Shown here: positions 1 through 8,109 of the stretch, piece by piece | How the letters are laid out: each line of letters begins with the position of its first letter | Numbering within the stretch: the stretch's first letter is position 1 | Source of the DNA: CAZWRF01 sp964636095 | GTDB taxonomy: Bacteria > Patescibacteriota > Minisyncoccia > JAHISW01 > Tagabacteraceae | Reading direction: 5' to 3' | Length of the DNA stretch: 18,503 bases | Assembly (NCBI GenBank): GCA_964636095.1 | Contig: CAZWRF010000014.1 | Coordinates: forward strand, 1 to 18,503 | Notes under the pieces: model-generated | Databases searched by the model: none | Seen by the model: only the letters and a program-made list of their open reading frames with translations | What the model was told of the DNA's origin: nothing | Translations under genes and position numbers: made by a program

Positions 1-437
1 CTAGACACCTTTCTGAAAGCAATGGCAATGAAAATGATTATCATTAAAACAACCAAAGCAATGGCAGTCCAAGCTTTTTTAGTAAGCTCTCGGCCGATAA
101 CAGGTCCTATTGAATCAAATCTTGTTTCGTTTATTTGGCTTTGGTCGGGATGTAGAGCCAAAAGAAGACTTGTGTGCTCACTGTCCGTAATGTCCCTTAG
201 GCGCAAAAGAAGACCGTTGTTCCCTATCGGCTGTATAGAAACATTTCCAAGCCCGAGATTATCCACTTGAGTTCTTATTGTATCAATGGGCGGACGCTGG
301 TTTGCGTATTCAACCTCCATAAGCGTTCCGCCTGTAAAATCAATGGCCGGCTTAAGACCCCACACTACAAAAGCCGCCATAGCCGCAATAAAAAGAGTTC
401 CTGAAACAATATAATAAATTTTTCTATGCTTTATCAT
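1..437 (-). CDS. secF: Protein translocase subunit SecF (C-terminal part beyond window)
   Basis: SecF pairs with SecD in the proton-driven membrane complex that helps SecYEG pull exported proteins across the membrane. The visible 145 codons begin MIKHRKIYYIVSGTLFI, a first membrane segment. This is followed by the family signature IDFTGGTLMEVEY and a periplasmic stretch with the GNVSIQPIGNNGLLLRL pattern typical of the SecF P1 domain. Just before the window edge a second membrane segment starts (AWTAIALVVLMIIFIAIAF). The ATG overlaps the secD stop as ATGA (434-437), so the two are translationally coupled, as is usual for this pair. The rest of the protein lies to the left of base 1, so completeness cannot be judged. 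Confidence 0.93.
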   Translation of the reverse strand, partial: MIKHRKIYYIVSGTLFIAAMAAFVVWGLKPAIDFTGGTLMEVEYANQRPPIDTIRTQVDNLGLGNVSIQPIGNNGLLLRLRDITDSEHTSLLLALHPDQSQINETRFDSIGPVIGRELTKKAWTAIALVVLMIIIFIAIAFRKVS

Positions 438-1780
438 TTATCACTTTCTGCTTTTGCCGGTATGCCCAGCAAAATTTTACTTAACTTGCTTCTTCCTTTC
501 AAGTCGACAGCTATAAGAAAAGTTCTTGTTACCGTGTAAGCGGAAAATAAGCTTACTACAACACCTACTCCAAGAGTAAGGGCAAATCCCTTTACAACAC
601 TTGTGCCGAACCAATAAAGAATAGTAGCGGTAATAAGAGTAGAAATATTCGAATCGCGGATAGATGTCCAGGCCCGGCTGAATCCCTCAGTTAAGGCGGG
701 TTTCAGGTCCTTTCCGCCTCTTACTTCTTCTTTCATTCTTTCAAAAATAAGTATATTGGCATCCACCGCCACACCAACGGATAAGATAAAACCGGCAATA
801 CCGGCAGCGGTAAGTGTAACGGGAATAACCTTGAAAAGCGTCAAAACAAGGGAAGCATAAATAGCCAAAGCAACAACGGAAACAAGTCCAATGCCGCGAT
901 AAAGCAAAAGAAGAAAAAGAGCTACGGCTAAAATACCTACAATTCCGGCGAGAACGCTTTTGTGAAGAACTCGTTCTCCCAAAGTAGCGCCGACGCTTTC
1001 CTGCGATATAAGCTCAATAGGGATGGGCAAAGCACCCGAGTTGAGGCGGCTCACCAGAGTTTTTGCTTCTTCGGTTGTAAACTGACCTGTTATTTGAGCC
1101 TTGCCGCCCGTAATCTCTTCTTTTACATTTGGCGTGCTAATGGGCGCGCCGTCAAGATAAATGGCTAAAATTTTGCCTACATTGTCTTTTGTAATTTGGG
1201 CAAAGAGCCTGGCTCCCTCACTTGTAAACTGCAAAGAAATTTCCGGTTGGAAAGTTGTTTGGTCAAAGTCCAGAGTGGCTTTTTGAAGAAAACGGCCCGT
1301 TAGCTGAGTGGCAACAAAATAAGGATCTTCGTTCAGGTTCTGGCCGTTTTTCTGCTCTTCCAAAATTTTATCGGTTTCTTCCTGCGGTCTTTGAGTTTTA
1401 AACTCCAAATATGGAGTTTCTCCTATAAGAGCTACGGCTTGGCTTACGTCTTTTATTCCCGGTAATTCAACGATAAGCCTATTCTCGTTTCCGCTTTGTT
1501 CAACTTGCACAACCGGCTCGGTAACACCGAAAAGATTAACCCTGCGCTCAATAACATCCCTTAATCCGGCCATTGAAGATGGGATGTCGCTTGCTTGGAG
1601 AGAAGAGGTGTCGGCTTTATAAACCAAATGAATGCCCCCTTGTAAATCCAGGCCAAGCCTGAACGGAACTTGGGGCAAGAATCCCTGAAGTCCGGAGGGC
1701 AAAAAAGGCACCGCCACAAAATAAGCGGCCGCAAGCCCCAGAAGTATCATAAATATGGCCAGAAAACGAGTCTTTACCAT
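434..1780 (-). CDS. secD: Protein translocase subunit SecD
   Basis: This is the SecD half of the SecDF export motor, 448 residues long, which is short but normal for compact forms of the family. An N-terminal membrane segment (about residues 7-27) is followed by RLGLDLQGGIHLVYKAD, the SecD signature. A large extracytoplasmic P1 region comes next, including the ETPYLEFKTQ stretch. The C-terminal half has five membrane segments (about 278-430) with GVAVDANILIFERMKEE, the conserved charged motif of the RND-like channel part. The start ATG at 1780 is preceded by AT-rich sequence without an SD site. It lies about 90 bases from the divergent gene at 1870/1894, so the two share an intergenic control region. 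secF follows with an ATGA overlap. Confidence 0.96.
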   Translation of the reverse strand: MVKTRFLAIFMILLGLAAAYFVAVPFLPSGLQGFLPQVPFRLGLDLQGGIHLVYKADTSSLQASDIPSSMAGLRDVIERRVNLFGVTEPVVQVEQSGNENRLIVELPGIKDVSQAVALIGETPYLEFKTQRPQEETDKILEEQKNGQNLNEDPYFVATQLTGRFLQKATLDFDQTTFQPEISLQFTSEGARLFAQITKDNVGKILAIYLDGAPISTPNVKEEITGGKAQITGQFTTEEAKTLVSRLNSGALPIPIELISQESVGATLGERVLHKSVLAGIVGILAVALFLLLLYRGIGLVSVVALAIYASLVLTLFKVIPVTLTAAGIAGFILSVGVAVDANILIFERMKEEVRGGKDLKPALTEGFSRAWTSIRDSNISTLITATILYWFGTSVVKGFALTLGVGVVVSLFSAYTVTRTFLIAVDLKGRSKLSKILLGIPAKAESDK

Positions 1781-1835
1781 TGGTTGTTAGTTTAATACCA
1801 AATTAAAAAAATGGCAACTGGACTTATGCGCAAGA

Positions 1836-1841
1836 TATGAT
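1836..1841 (+). promoter_or_regulatory. Possible -10 element for the DUF1385-like gene
   Basis: TATGAT matches the -10 consensus at five of six positions and lies 52 bases before the preferred ATG at 1894. The -35 position is poor (TGGCAA at 1812-1817, 18-base spacing), so this is a tentative call in the divergent secD spacer. Confidence 0.3.
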
Positions 1842-1893
1842 ACTTTAAAATAAAGTCTGCTAAAATTCTTTGACAAAAAGAGGAATTGAAGCA

Positions 1894-2616
1894 ATGAACG
1901 ATGACATTGTTTTTAAGGGTGAGGCTAACGGAAGCGGGTTTTTTTTATCGGTGAGGTCCCGAAAACACGGCAAAATTTTCACGATAGAAAGCAGGGATTA
2001 TAATGAGGGACAAAACGAGAGTCTTGTACAACATCTGGCAGCAAACAGAAAAAGAAGCAAATATGCCACTTTGTTGTCTTTGCTTCTATTTTTTTTGCTT
2101 GTTTTTTCAACGTACGATTGCACGACAATACCATTTTTAAGTTATATATTAATCACGATTTTTTGGTTTATTTTAACCATTTATGCCGCGTTAATATTTG
2201 CCGTTCTGGCAACAAGTCAGCTTTTTTTTAAAAAAGAAAACCAATGGCATGCGTGTGAGCATAAAGCTGTAAACCTACTTTCGCACTTCGACAAAATAAC
2301 AATGGAAAATCTGAAAAAAGAAAGCAGGTGCCACCTGAAATGTGGCACGCACAAAGATATTTACAGATTCGGCCCGGTTTTGTTTTTGTTTTTCTGCTCC
2401 TTCCCCTATCTCATAAGGCCATCGAGCAAGTGTTTAGTGATTTTGTTATATCTTGCCATTATTTTAGGGTTATATACGACGATAAAAGGCGGATTTAATT
2501 TTTTTATCCAGTACTTTTTTATGACAAAAAAGCCTACCGAAGAACAGCTTAAGGAAACACTTAGGGTGGCAAAAATTATCCGCGAAGAGATTGCTTCCTT
2601 TTCTTTGGAAAAATAG
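1894..2616 (+). CDS. DUF1385 / YqhQ-like integral membrane protein
   Basis: The function is unknown; the family is named DUF1385 (YqhQ in Bacillus). The open frame also allows a TTG start at 1870. ATG 1894 is preferred because AGAGGA (1879-1884) sits 9 bases before it, giving 240 residues. In numbering from the TTG, a short beta-rich start resembling the family's SVRSRKHGKI stretch (28-36) leads to two membrane segments (about 67-84 and 91-116). The diagnostic H-A-C-E-H-K (127-132) and C-H-L-K-C-G-T (154-160) motifs follow, which could bind a metal. Two more membrane segments (about 169-182 and 187-203) precede KKPTEEQLKETLRVAK near the end, matching the family C-terminus. The usual N-terminal GGQAVxEGVMM motif is not recognisable, so this is a divergent member. 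It is the only plus-strand gene here. Confidence 0.75.
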   Translation: MNDDIVFKGEANGSGFFLSVRSRKHGKIFTIESRDYNEGQNESLVQHLAANRKRSKYATLLSLLLFFLLVFSTYDCTTIPFLSYILITIFWFILTIYAALIFAVLATSQLFFKKENQWHACEHKAVNLLSHFDKITMENLKKESRCHLKCGTHKDIYRFGPVLFLFFCSFPYLIRPSSKCLVILLYLAIILGLYTTIKGGFNFFIQYFFMTKKPTEEQLKETLRVAKIIREEIASFSLEK

Positions 2617-2650
2617 AAAACCCGACAGGTATTCACCTGCCGGGTTTTTT
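2617..2650. terminator. Bidirectional rho-independent terminator
   Basis: A 14-position stem with one A/C mismatch (2617-2630 with 2635-2648) and an ATTC loop is flanked by A residues on the left and T residues on the right. It therefore works on paper for the plus-strand DUF1385-like gene and the convergent minus-strand ORF at 2656-2922. Confidence 0.85.
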
Positions 2651-2655
2651 GAATG

Positions 2656-2922
2656 TTAAAAAAACTTAAAAAAATTCGGAATTTTGATTTTTAATTCCAG
2701 CCTTGCCGGCGATACGTCTTGTTCTTTTTTGCATTTTTCACATCTCGCATATTTTCCCTTAAGTATAAATCTTCTTCTTTTGGCAAAGCCGTAAACAAGG
2801 AATAACTCCATTCTTTGTCCACAACACCAAAGAAAAAAAGATTTTCTCAATTTTAATTCTCTGAGCTTTATTTTTTGTTCCCGTGTTTTTTGAAAAACAT
2901 TACTATGCTTGGCTATAGACAT
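2656..2922 (-). CDS. Small basic cysteine-containing protein, unknown function
   Basis: I do not recognise this 88-residue protein. It is rich in Lys and Arg (a K-L-R-E-L-K-L-R-K stretch near residues 19-27). It has a Cys-Cys pair at 33-34 and a C-E-K-C knuckle at 61-64, spaced as in small zinc-ribbon proteins, which suggests but does not prove metal and nucleic-acid binding. The ATG follows a purine-rich AAAAAAAGGGGGCTCTG stretch that can serve as an SD site. A TTGACA (minus strand, 2987-2992) with a weak TACTCT about 18 bases on may be its promoter, placing it apart from glmS upstream. The frame ends just before the shared terminator, which supports a real transcribed unit. Its compositional bias and lack of known relatives keep confidence moderate. 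Confidence 0.5.
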   Translation of the reverse strand: MSIAKHSNVFQKTREQKIKLRELKLRKSFFLWCCGQRMELFLVYGFAKRRRFILKGKYARCEKCKKEQDVSPARLELKIKIPNFFKFF

Positions 2923-3001
2923 AACAGAGCCCCCTTTTTTTCAAATTTTCTTTTCTAACAAAAGAGTAGCTCTATTTGCCCGAACGTGTCAAACCAGCTT
3001 A

Positions 3002-4855
3002 TTACTCCACCGTAACTGATTTGGCCAAGTTTCGGGGCTTATCTACGTCTATGCCTCGGGAAACTCCGGCATAATAAGCGAAGAGCTGGAGAGGAACAAC
3101 CGAAAGAACCGGAGAAAGAGCGTCGGCTGTTTTGGGAATATAAAAAACATCATCTGCTATTTTTTTTATTTTTTCATCGGCCCCGCTTAAAGTTTCTTCG
3201 GCAACAGCAATAATCGGCCCTCCTCTGGCTTTTATTTCCTCGAGGTTTGAAATAATTTTTTCGTATGTGTTGGAAGTCGGACTCCCAACAATAGCCATGG
3301 TGGGAAAATTTTTGTCTATAAGCGCTATGGGGCCATGCTTCATCTCGCCGGCTGGATACCCTTCGGCGTGTATATAAGAGACTTCCTTGAGCTTCAAAGC
3401 CCCTTCAAGAGCAATAGGATAGTTATATCCCCTACCGAGAAAAAGAAAATCGCTGAATTTTCCGTATTTTTCGGCAAGTTGTTTTATATTGTCTTCGCTT
3501 TTTAGAATTTTTTTAATTTGAGCGGGCAGCAAATAAAGATGTTTTGTCAAATCTTCCGCTTTTTTAGTTCCAAGACCGTTTTCCCGGCCAAAAAACAAGC
3601 TGAACAGCGCCAGCACCACAAGCTGAGACGTAAATGCTTTTGTTGAAGCCACGCCTATTTCCGGCCCGATGTGATTGAAAACTCCCGCGTTCGTTTCCCT
3701 CGCTATGGAGGAGCCCACCGTGTTTACAATACCAAGCGCAAGACACCCGTTTTTTTTGGCATACCTTAAAGCGGCCAAGCTGTCGGCCGTTTCCCCCGAT
3801 TGGGAAATAATAAGAATTGCCGTATCCTTGTCCAGCTTAGGGTTTCTATATCTGAACTCCGAAGCCAAGTCAACTTCCACGGAAATTCCCGCATAATTTT
3901 CAAACATGTATTTACCTGCCATGCCCGCGTAATAAGCGGTGCCGCATGCCGTTATAATAATTTTTTTTATGTCTTTTATTTTATCTTCCAGCACCTCAAG
4001 CCCCCCCAGCTTAGCCTTGTTTTCTTCCGGCACCAAGCGTCCCCTCAAAGAATCGGTAATCGAGTCCGGCTGCTGGTGAATTTCTTTAAGCATAAAGTGA
4101 GCGAACCCTTCTTTTTTAGCCTGCTCCATGTCCCAGTCAATGATATCAACGGGCTTTTGCTTGATTTTTTTCTTGAAATCGTAAAATGAAAGTAAGTCCG
4201 ATTTCAAAACTGCCACTTCGTCATCATCGAGATAAATAACTTTTTTTGTATGCGCGGCTATGGCGGAAGTATCCGATGCCAAAAAATATCCGCCGGCAGT
4301 AAGACCAATAACCAAAGGCGACGAACGCCTGGCAACCACGATTTTATCCGGTTCGTATTCGCTGATAACGGCCAGGGCAAAAGTACCCTTCACATGAAAA
4401 AGGGCCGCAATTACCGCGTCTTCAAGGGATGTGTGCTTTGAAGAATGGCGTTCTATAAGATGAGCCAAAACTTCCGTATCCGTATCCGACGAGAAAGAAT
4501 GCCCTTCTCTTTCAAGGACACTTTTAAGATAGCCGTAATTTTCGATAATTCCATTGTGAACAACAAAAATCTTTTTCTTGCAATCGTGGTGCGGATGGGC
4601 GTTGATATCGGTGGGCGCGCCGTGAGTGGCCCAGCGCGTGTGAGCAATGGCGCAGGAAGAAACGGGCTTTTTGTCTTTTACGGCCTCTGCCAAAACGTTT
4701 ACCCTGCCGGCTTTCTTTCTTAGGAAAACTTCCGGAGAGCACTGTGCGGCAATACCGGCCGAATCGTATCCGCGGTACTCAAGCTGCTTAAGTCCCTCTA
4801 GCACTATATCAACAGCATTATTATTTTTGCCCACATATCCTACTATCCCGCACAT
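3002..4855 (-). CDS. glmS: Glutamine--fructose-6-phosphate aminotransferase (isomerizing)
   Basis: GlmS makes glucosamine-6-phosphate from fructose-6-phosphate and glutamine, the first step to UDP-GlcNAc and peptidoglycan. The frame opens further upstream, but ATG 4855 is the start because it places Cys at residue 2 (MCGIVGYVG), the N-terminal nucleophile exposed after Met removal. The protein is then 617 residues, the usual size. The class II glutaminase domain (about 1-235) shows LEYRGYDSAG, TRWATHG and HNGIIENY. Two SIS sugar-isomerase domains follow, with SQSGETADSL and GRGYNYPIALEGALKLKE then EGYPAGEMKHGP. The C-terminus DKPRNLAKSVTVE carries the catalytic Lys (K612). No SD site is evident, and no glmS ribozyme fits the short leader. 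Confidence 0.97.
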   Translation of the reverse strand: MCGIVGYVGKNNNAVDIVLEGLKQLEYRGYDSAGIAAQCSPEVFLRKKAGRVNVLAEAVKDKKPVSSCAIAHTRWATHGAPTDINAHPHHDCKKKIFVVHNGIIENYGYLKSVLEREGHSFSSDTDTEVLAHLIERHSSKHTSLEDAVIAALFHVKGTFALAVISEYEPDKIVVARRSSPLVIGLTAGGYFLASDTSAIAAHTKKVIYLDDDEVAVLKSDLLSFYDFKKKIKQKPVDIIDWDMEQAKKEGFAHFMLKEIHQQPDSITDSLRGRLVPEENKAKLGGLEVLEDKIKDIKKIIITACGTAYYAGMAGKYMFENYAGISVEVDLASEFRYRNPKLDKDTAILIISQSGETADSLAALRYAKKNGCLALGIVNTVGSSIARETNAGVFNHIGPEIGVASTKAFTSQLVVLALFSLFFGRENGLGTKKAEDLTKHLYLLPAQIKKILKSEDNIKQLAEKYGKFSDFLFLGRGYNYPIALEGALKLKEVSYIHAEGYPAGEMKHGPIALIDKNFPTMAIVGSPTSNTYEKIISNLEEIKARGGPIIAVAEETLSGADEKIKKIADDVFYIPKTADALSPVLSVVPLQLFAYYAGVSRGIDVDKPRNLAKSVTVE

Positions 4856-4897
4856 GCCAAAAATTAATGAATGATAATGAATATAATTTTTGAGCAT

Positions 4898-4924
4898 CCC
4901 GACGAAGCCTTTGGCTTCGTCGGG
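4898..4924. repeat. Perfect 12-bp inverted repeat in the glmS leader
   Basis: CCCGACGAAGCC (4898-4909), a three-base TTT loop, and GGCTTCGTCGGG (4913-4924) pair perfectly. On the glmS transcript the hairpin lies about 43 bases before the start codon and is not followed by a U run, so it is not a standard terminator. It could be a regulatory hairpin, an mRNA-stability element, or a REP-like dispersed repeat; one copy in the window cannot decide. Confidence 0.6.
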
Positions 4925-4937
4925 GCACCCTAATATT

Positions 4938-4946
4938 ATTATAACA
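4938..4946 (-). promoter_or_regulatory. Possible extended -10 promoter for glmS
   Basis: On the minus strand TGTTATAAT combines a consensus -10 with the upstream TG of extended -10 promoters. The -35 position falls inside the preceding terminator stem and is poor. The predicted transcript would start near 4931 and carry a leader of about 75 bases with the 12-bp hairpin. Confidence 0.45.
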
Positions 4947-4947
4947 A

Positions 4948-4978
4948 AAAACCCGATGAATTGTTTTCATCGGGTTTT
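4948..4978 (-). terminator. Rho-independent terminator after the DHH phosphoesterase gene
   Basis: A perfect 13-bp stem (4948-4960 with 4966-4978, loop TTGTT) lies a few bases past the stop codon at 4982. On the minus strand it is followed by a run of T residues. The A/T-ended stem could also stop transcription from the other side, but no plus-strand gene enters it. Confidence 0.85.
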
Positions 4979-4981
4979 GTT

Positions 4982-6151
4982 TTAGTTTGAGCCCTTTTGG
5001 CTCACAAATCGTTGAAGATCGCTTATCCTCTGGGCTTTTTTGTCTTCAAGGAATTTTTCTTTGGTTCCTTCGTCCTTGCACAGGCCTCTTTCATAAGAGG
5101 TAAGCGGTATCATGGCTCCTCCCGCGGAGGTGCTTCTGCCCCCCCAAGAAATGCCGCTTTGAGAGGAATAAAAATCAACTTTGAAACATTCTTTTAGGAC
5201 TTTTTCGTAGCCCATGGTTTCCGACTCTACTCTAATGCTCACTTTCTCAAATTCAGTTTCTCTTATGCCGACAACAACGGCAATTTCCACTCCCTTTACT
5301 CTCATCAACTCATCCACTATGGTGCCGTATGAATTGTCTTCAGAGGCTTCTGTTTCGCCGAGGAAAGCAAATATCACGTTGTTTTCCAGCTCCGACCCGC
5401 CGAAAGCTCTGCCCTTTCTTTTTATTGAACCGAAAGAAATGGGCGCATAAAGAAAATAATGGAAATAAAGCCTGTAGTGCGCCTCGTCCAAAAGAGAAAG
5501 TATCTCCCGGTGGGCCCACATATCCACTTCTTTTGTGCCTTCGTCCTGAAGAGCTCTTGTGTCCAGGGCAATTCCCAAAGCCAGGCCGACCAATATCTCT
5601 TGAGTAAATCTTATACCCATTCCTTCGCAGAAAAGGACATATATCATTGTGCATGAAGCGCCTGCGTCTTCATATACCATAAAGCAACCCTCAAGAGGAA
5701 CTTCGCTTACCTTGTGATGGTCAAATATCATGTCCGGTTTTACATTTTCCATGGTCGTATGGGTTTCATTCGTATCAAGAAGGATTCTTGCCCTGTACAG
5801 GTCAATGTTCTCGTCGTAAAACTTTTGATCTTTTATATCAATTCCGAGATATTTTCCTATTGCCTGATTTTGAAGAACAGAGTCTCCGTCAGTAACAGCG
5901 AACGAGTCAACGACTTCAACGCCTGTCACTTGAGTAAGAAAATGTTTAAAAGCAGCAAAGCCGCCAAAGCAATCAGCGTCCGGAGAATCGTGTCCGATTA
6001 AAGCGACTCTTTGACCGGATGGTATGTTTTTTACCGTATTATAAAGAACGCTTATCCTTTCCGCTGTAGCTATTTTATCTATCCATTCTTGCTGCCCTTC
6101 AGTAAGCTTTTTCCCCGTAATTTTGCTTATTCTATCGGGTTTTTCAGCCAT
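4982..6151 (-). CDS. DHH/DHHA1-family phosphoesterase (NrnA-like)
   Basis: Members of this family hydrolyse phosphodiester or phosphate bonds in small nucleotides such as nanoRNA, pAp or cyclic di-AMP, using two metal ions. Start ATG 6151 is preferred over the in-frame GTG at 6160 because AGAGG sits 8 bases before it and overlaps that GTG; the product is 389 residues. DHH-domain motifs in order are GHDSPDADCFGG (H54, D58, D60), LLDTNET (D126), DHH (144-146) and LGIALDTRAL (D197). The C-terminal DHHA1 part has GGRSTSAGGAMIP (337-349), the substrate-binding Gly-rich motif. An N-terminal extension of about 40 residues precedes the first motif. The sequence cannot say whether the substrate is nanoRNA, pAp or c-di-AMP. 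It is a separate unit with its own terminator, downstream of rodA. Confidence 0.85.
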   Translation of the reverse strand: MAEKPDRISKITGKKLTEGQQEWIDKIATAERISVLYNTVKNIPSGQRVALIGHDSPDADCFGGFAAFKHFLTQVTGVEVVDSFAVTDGDSVLQNQAIGKYLGIDIKDQKFYDENIDLYRARILLDTNETHTTMENVKPDMIFDHHKVSEVPLEGCFMVYEDAGASCTMIYVLFCEGMGIRFTQEILVGLALGIALDTRALQDEGTKEVDMWAHREILSLLDEAHYRLYFHYFLYAPISFGSIKRKGRAFGGSELENNVIFAFLGETEASEDNSYGTIVDELMRVKGVEIAVVVGIRETEFEKVSIRVESETMGYEKVLKECFKVDFYSSQSGISWGGRSTSAGGAMIPLTSYERGLCKDEGTKEKFLEDKKAQRISDLQRFVSQKGSN

Positions 6152-6205
6152 TTTTATCACCTCTCTTTGTATTCAATTTTCAATCTTATTTCACTAATCT
6201 TATCA

Positions 6206-6217
6206 AATCGTACGATT
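6206..6217. repeat. Perfect 12-bp palindrome AATCGTACGATT
   Basis: The self-complementary AATCGTACGATT overlaps the rodA stop codon, about 55 bases upstream of the DHH-gene start. It could be an operator half-site pair, or chance. There is no U run, so it is not a terminator by itself. Confidence 0.35.
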
Positions 6218-7331
6218 AAAAAAGAGTGCCGTCAATAGAGTCTTTTTTTAGAGCCGAAGCCGGTGAATAAGCCCCCATTCCCATCAAAATGCCAAGACCG
6301 GCAAAAACAGTTATCATATGAGTGCCGCCGTAGCTCATAAATGGCATGGGCAGACCCGTGATAGGTAAAAGTCCCAGGTTCATGCCCACATGAAGAATAA
6401 AATGTGTCATCAAGAATATGGCAAGCCCTATGCCGAAGAACCTTTCAAAATTGCTTTTTCCCATATACGCGGCCCTTAAAATCCGCCAAACCAATACACC
6501 GAAACACGCAAAAATTATAAGGACACCTACAAACCCCCATTCCTCGGCAAAGGCCGCAAAAATAAAATCGGTACGGTACTCCGGCAAGAATTCCAGACGG
6601 CTTTGTGTTCCATAACCGATTCCCTTTCCCCACATTTGCCCCGAACCCACGGCAATAATTGATTGGAGCGCGTTGTATCCCGCGCCTTGGGGATCCTTCA
6701 GCGGATCCAGAAAAGTAAGAATTCTTTCTTTTTGGTACGGTTTGAAAATAAAAAGCCAGCTTATAAGAAACAAGAGACAAATAATCAAAATTACGCCAAA
6801 AAGATGCTTTTTGTTGATGCCCGAAGCAACCACCATACCCAGCCATATAGCCAAAAAAACTGCCACCGAACCGAAATCCGGCTGAAGAAAAATTAAAATG
6901 CTTGGCAAAATTACGTAAACCGATGATATAAAAACATGCCTAAAGCGAACAATCTCCACGTGCCTACGAGTAAAATATTTTGCGATTATAAGAATAATTA
7001 AAAGCTTAATGGGATCGGCGGGCTCTATGGAAAACAAGAAAAGATTAATCCAGCTGGCCGAACCTCTTACCTCCCTTCCCCAAAAAAGCAAAAGAGCCAA
7101 AACAAACATTGAGGCGACAAAAAGAGCCAGCAAAAGCCCGCTGTTTTTCAGAAAACGCCAATCAATGGCGCTGAAAACAAAAAACACAGCAACACCGACA
7201 ACAATCCAAATAACCTGCCTGTCAAAAAAATAGGCGCTTTCTTCACTTACAAGCGGCCTCATTGTTACAAGTCCCGCTCCTAAAAGCGGGACAAAAGAAG
7301 CTACCAATATCCAGTCAATTTTTTTGAACAT
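6216..7331 (-). CDS. rodA: Rod-shape peptidoglycan glycosyltransferase RodA (SEDS family)
   Basis: SEDS proteins polymerise lipid II into glycan strands; RodA serves side-wall growth with a class B penicillin-binding protein. The 371-residue protein has about ten membrane segments, the usual number. Family motifs are LQPDFGSVAVFLAIW (around residue 155), GSGQMWGKGIGYGTQ, then FLPEYRTDFIFAAFAEE with the conserved Glu pair, and GLPMPFMSYGGTHM near the C-terminus. These separate it from transporters and place it in RodA/FtsW/SpoVE. RodA is preferred over FtsW by its short N-terminus and overall pattern, but this is not decisive. It starts one base after the stop of the upstream membrane-anchored protein, so both are on one message. 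A 12-bp palindrome overlaps its stop codon. Confidence 0.92.
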   Translation of the reverse strand: MFKKIDWILVASFVPLLGAGLVTMRPLVSEESAYFFDRQVIWIVVGVAVFFVFSAIDWRFLKNSGLLLALFVASMFVLALLLFWGREVRGSASWINLFLFSIEPADPIKLLIILIIAKYFTRRHVEIVRFRHVFISSVYVILPSILIFLQPDFGSVAVFLAIWLGMVVASGINKKHLFGVILIICLLFLISWLFIFKPYQKERILTFLDPLKDPQGAGYNALQSIIAVGSGQMWGKGIGYGTQSRLEFLPEYRTDFIFAAFAEEWGFVGVLIIFACFGVLVWRILRAAYMGKSNFERFFGIGLAIFLMTHFILHVGMNLGLLPITGLPMPFMSYGGTHMITVFAGLGILMGMGAYSPASALKKDSIDGTLF

Positions 7332-7332
7332 T

Positions 7333-8100
7333 TCAGTTTTCGAATAAGTTTATTCTTGTGTAAATTTCGCTGGTTGAAGGTATTTCATTAAACGAAGCCG
7401 GCCAAGTGAAAGTTATTTCCTTGTTGCTTTCACCGGAAATAGATTCCACTTTGGTAGAGCTTACCGCCATGGCATTTCCATCCTTGTCGGACAAAACAAT
7501 ATATGCATATATGTTTTTTACCGGAAAAAGAGACTCGTTGTAAAGATTGGCAGAAGCCACCGGAAATGGCGGGCCGTTTGAAAAATTCTTCTTTGACACT
7601 ATTATTGAAGGCTTTTCTTTTTTAATATATTGCCAATCGGACAATGGTTCAATTTCCATAACAGCTTTTGAAGCATCCCGTCGGCCTGTGTCTATTTTGG
7701 TTTCAAAAACAACAAATTTATCCTGCGGATTTATAAAGGTTTGCCCTTCTCTCGTTGCCACCAAAATATTTTGACTATCATAAAGCTTGAAATTGTATTT
7801 TACAAGGGGAAGCCCATAGAAAAGATTGGGATTTTCAATCAATGAAGCCGCCTCGTAAGTATGCTCGTCTATCTTCATCGCTCTTGTCCACAATACCGCT
7901 ATGCTTTTGGGATTGGACACGCAAGGACCGCAAGGGCCGCCGCAATCAACTCCCTCTTCGTCCTGATTTTGCTTGTTGTCGGTACACGTCGGCTTTGGCC
8001 ACTGCAAATATACAATAACACCCGCTATGCTTCCTACAAAAAGAAACACAACGAGAAAAGCTATAATTTGTCTTTTGGTACGCCAGTCTATAATTGCCAT
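7333..8100 (-). CDS. Membrane-anchored extracytoplasmic protein with a Patescibacteria-type Cys motif
   Basis: The function is unknown. The open frame extends to 8184, into the rRNA terminator. ATG 8100 is the sensible start: it gives a 255-residue protein with a basic WRTKRQ followed by one membrane segment (about residues 11-31), an N-in signal anchor. Just outside comes C-T-D-N-K-Q-N-Q-D-E-E-G-V-D-C-G-G-P-C-G-P-C, a cysteine cluster I know from surface proteins of candidate-phyla bacteria; it probably forms disulfides or a knot. The rest is beta-rich with an FxxG/immunoglobulin-like feel. A TATAAT lies 9 bases before the ATG, implying almost no leader. It is followed by rodA after one base, so a wall-related or envelope role is a fair inference. 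Confidence 0.75.
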   Translation of the reverse strand: MAIIDWRTKRQIIAFLVVFLFVGSIAGVIVYLQWPKPTCTDNKQNQDEEGVDCGGPCGPCVSNPKSIAVLWTRAMKIDEHTYEAASLIENPNLFYGLPLVKYNFKLYDSQNILVATREGQTFINPQDKFVVFETKIDTGRRDASKAVMEIEPLSDWQYIKKEKPSIIVSKKNFSNGPPFPVASANLYNESLFPVKNIYAYIVLSDKDGNAMAVSSTKVESISGESNKEITFTWPASFNEIPSTSEIYTRINLFEN

Positions 8101-8109
8101 AATATTTGT

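Noticed and set aside
4856..4897. Upstream start for glmS at 4897 (14 extra residues)
   Set aside because: GlmS needs Cys directly after the initiator Met; the extension would bury the nucleophile.
4856..4945. glmS ribozyme in the glmS leader
   Set aside because: The leader is about 75 bases, too short, and contains only a simple hairpin.
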